From positions 1 to 15,872 of the forward strand of contig JAZPZY010000023.1 in assembly GCA_045544955.1 (NCBI GenBank): a stretch of 15,872 bases of DNA. Reading direction: 5' to 3'. Origin of the DNA: SIG701 sp045544955. Lineage in GTDB: Bacteria; Bacillota; Clostridia; Oscillospirales; CAG-272. A program made the translations under genes and the position numbers. The notes beneath the pieces were generated by a model. It ran no database searches. It had not been told where the DNA came from and worked only from the letters and a program-made list of their open reading frames with translations. Positions 14,111-15,872 of the stretch are shown piece after piece. Position 1 is the stretch's first letter, and the number at the start of each line of letters is the position of its first letter.

Positions 14111-14125
14111 GTTATCAGTGATAAC
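14111..14125. promoter_or_regulatory. Perfect palindromic operator next to the transcription start
   Basis: GTTATCA-G-TGATAAC is a perfect 7-1-7 inverted repeat. It covers about +3 to +17 of the predicted transcript, a position where a bound repressor would block the promoter. Its core TATCAGTGATA is the same as that of the tetracycline operator bound by TetR, which suggests a TetR-family repressor, but the cognate regulator is not in this window. As RNA its loop would be a single base, so it makes more sense as a DNA site than as a hairpin. Confidence 0.75.
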
Positions 14126-14177
14126 CTAATAAAGCCAAATCAGGAAACCGTCCCTTGAAAACAGGAGGAATATTCCC

Positions 14178-15872
14178 ATGAATCAGAAACAGAAGCTTGT
14201 ATACGACGTGCAGGAGATATTGAACTTCCGGGAACTGATCACCCGCAGTGCGGAGCTGTACGGTGAACGGTGTGCGTTTATTTTCCGTGAGGGAAAAGGC
14301 GTGCGTGAGATCACCTACGGAGAGGTAATGGAGAACGTAAAAGCCTTTTCCACCTATCTGAACAGCCTGGGGCTTGAGGGAAAGAAGATCGGCGTGGTGG
14401 GAAAGAACTGCTATTTCTGGGCTTTGAGTTATCTTGCCGTCTGTGCGGGTACCGGTGTGATCGTGCCGCTGGATAAGGAACTGAAGCCGGAGGAGCTGCA
14501 GTACGTGATCGACGATTCGGAGTTGTCTGCGGTCGTGTATATGCCCGGTATGGAAGAAAAAATGGAGGCTCTCACCGGCGATTTTCTGCGGCTGGCCGCT
14601 TCTGATCTGCCGACCATGATTGCCGCCGGCGAGAATATGCTGCTGCTGGGCGACAGATCCTACGCTGCCCATAAGGTGGATTCCCACGGAATGGGCGTGC
14701 TTCTGTATACGTCCGGTACCACCGGACTTGCCAAAGGCGTTATGCTGTCCCAGTACAATATCTGCAGTGATTTTATCCACGTTCTGCGTCGTGTGCAGGT
14801 AAGCCCGGACGAGCGTGTGCTGTCCGTTCTTCCCCTTCACCATACCTACGAATGTACCGCAGGCTTTCTTGCCATCCTCTATACGGGTGCCAGCATTGCC
14901 TACAACGATTCTCTCCGCCGGCTGGTGGACGATTTTAAGCTGTTTTCGCCCACTATCTTCATTGCCGTGCCGCTGATGCTGGAAACGCTTCGTAATACGA
15001 TTCTTAAAAAGTATCAGAAGATCAAGGGCGGCCGTGCCGTTCTTGCTCTCCAGCGTACGGCGTCCGACGCGGTCGGCCGGGCAGAATCGCCTCTTTCCCG
15101 GCAGATCTTTTCCACCGTGCGGGATGCGTTCGGCGGCCGCCTTACGCGGATCCTCTCCGGCGCGGCCCTTCTGCCGCCGGAGGTGCATCGGGATCTGGAA
15201 CGGTTCGGCTTTAAGGTGCTGATCGGCTACGGCCTTACTGAAACCGCACCCGTTTGTCTCATGCACGACGATTTTTACCGCTGTCCGGACGATATCGGCT
15301 ATCCGGTCTCCGGTATAGACGTGAAGCTTCTGGATATGGACGAAAACGGCGTGGGCGAGCTTTGTGTCCGCGGTCCCAACGTGATGCTGGGCTATTATAA
15401 AAATCCCGAGGAAACGGCACGGGTGCTGGAGGACGGCTGGTTCCGTACCGGAGATCTGGCACGGCAGAAGGAAAACGGTGCCTACCAGATCACGGGACGG
15501 AAAAAATCCATGATCGTCACCCAGAACGGCAAGAAGATCTTTCCCGAGGAGTTGGAGTTCTATCTGGCGAAGAGCGACGTGGTGGCGGAGTGCATGGTCT
15601 ACGGCGAGGAGGGCGATCACGACGTGACGGTTACTGCCGCTGTGTACCCAAATTATCCCGTGATCGAGGAACGTCTGGCCGGGGAGGGAATCCATCCCGG
15701 TGACGACAATTTCGATAGCCGTGTGCGGGAGATCATCACAAAAGCGGTGAAAGAGGTGAACGAAAAGCTCCCTTCCTTCCGCCGCATTATGAAGATCTAT
15801 ATCCGTAAAACGGAGTTTGTGAAAACCACCACCCGCAAGATCAAGCGCACCGACGAAAACCGGGGCGAGTGA
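14178..15872 (+). CDS. Long-chain acyl-CoA synthetase-like AMP-forming ligase
   Basis: This 564-residue enzyme of the adenylate-forming superfamily probably activates a fatty or other carboxylic acid with ATP and then CoA. Motifs, in order, are the P-loop-like LLYTSGTTGLAKG (175-187), LPLHHTYE (218-225), ILSGAALLPPEV (325-336), GYGLTETAPV (350-359), VRGPNVMLGYY (397-407), GWFRTGDLA (420-428), GRKKSMIVTQNGKKIFPEELE (starts at 440; hinge region) and KTTTRKIKR (549-557) with the likely catalytic Lys554. The layout and HHTYE favour long-chain acyl-CoA synthetases (FadD/AMP-binding), but the exact acid cannot be read. AGGAGG lies 9 nt before the ATG. It is complete, its TGA being the last three bases of the window. 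It has its own promoter and a palindromic operator, so regulation by a repressor sensing a ligand, perhaps an acyl compound, is likely. A partner gene could follow downstream. Confidence 0.92.
   Translation: MNQKQKLVYDVQEILNFRELITRSAELYGERCAFIFREGKGVREITYGEVMENVKAFSTYLNSLGLEGKKIGVVGKNCYFWALSYLAVCAGTGVIVPLDKELKPEELQYVIDDSELSAVVYMPGMEEKMEALTGDFLRLAASDLPTMIAAGENMLLLGDRSYAAHKVDSHGMGVLLYTSGTTGLAKGVMLSQYNICSDFIHVLRRVQVSPDERVLSVLPLHHTYECTAGFLAILYTGASIAYNDSLRRLVDDFKLFSPTIFIAVPLMLETLRNTILKKYQKIKGGRAVLALQRTASDAVGRAESPLSRQIFSTVRDAFGGRLTRILSGAALLPPEVHRDLERFGFKVLIGYGLTETAPVCLMHDDFYRCPDDIGYPVSGIDVKLLDMDENGVGELCVRGPNVMLGYYKNPEETARVLEDGWFRTGDLARQKENGAYQITGRKKSMIVTQNGKKIFPEELEFYLAKSDVVAECMVYGEEGDHDVTVTAAVYPNYPVIEERLAGEGIHPGDDNFDSRVREIITKAVKEVNEKLPSFRRIMKIYIRKTEFVKTTTRKIKRTDENRGE

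Noticed and set aside
14115..15695. A 526-residue minus-strand open frame opposite the acyl-CoA synthetase gene.
   Set aside because: The opposite strand carries all motifs of an adenylate-forming ligase with a promoter and ribosome binding site; the antisense frame has none and is rich in His and Gln as expected of a shadow.

Overview
The window reads as ordinary chromosomal DNA of a Gram-positive anaerobe, most likely a gut Clostridia (Oscillospirales/Ruminococcaceae-like). This is an inference from strong AGGAGG-type ribosome binding sites, tight unidirectional operons, a type I-beta DAHP synthase, a type II dehydroquinase and the style of the chorismate synthase. I see no insertion sequence, phage gene, tRNA, rRNA or proven CRISPR array.

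There are three transcription units. (1) Positions 148-5390, minus strand: an envelope-polymer set of five genes. In order of transcription they are an O-antigen ligase/polymerase-like membrane protein, a small DUF4330-type protein, a TagO/WecA-like polyprenyl-phosphate sugar-1-phosphate transferase, a single-pass protein of unknown function, and a second DUF4330-type protein. They are driven by a clear promoter at 5433-5461. That promoter fixes the ligase start at a TTG codon at 5390. (2) Positions 5506-14025, minus strand: a complete aromatic amino acid operon, aroF-tyrA-aroB-aroA-aroC-pheA-aroE/K-aroQ. It covers all seven steps from PEP plus erythrose-4-phosphate to chorismate and both branches from chorismate to the Phe and Tyr precursors. 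Two steps (shikimate dehydrogenase and shikimate kinase) are fused in one protein, and PheA carries the only chorismate mutase. The operon ends in a strong terminator just upstream of the envelope-operon promoter. (3) Positions 14074-15872, plus strand: a divergently transcribed long-chain acyl-CoA synthetase-like gene. It has its own strong promoter and a perfect 15-bp palindrome near the transcription start.

The most striking element is the aroF leader. A consensus promoter (TTGACA, 17 bp, TATAAT) produces a leader of about 250 nt. The leader encodes, behind a Shine-Dalgarno sequence, a 23-residue peptide whose residues 5-17 read FAFAYYYFYFFTF, so ten of thirteen are Phe or Tyr. After it come complementary segments that can pair in alternative ways, then a perfect 12-bp stem with an AAAA loop and a U-rich tail. 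This is the layout of a ribosome-mediated attenuator of the E. coli pheA type. Here it would sense both Phe and Tyr and control the whole shikimate pathway. I do not know of it as a described system in this kind of organism, but I cannot check that here.

The left edge (1-147) is non-coding and holds four short palindromes, the last of which resembles a terminator. All coding starts were chosen from ribosome binding sites and family alignment by eye. Functional calls rest on recognised motifs, not on database searches.
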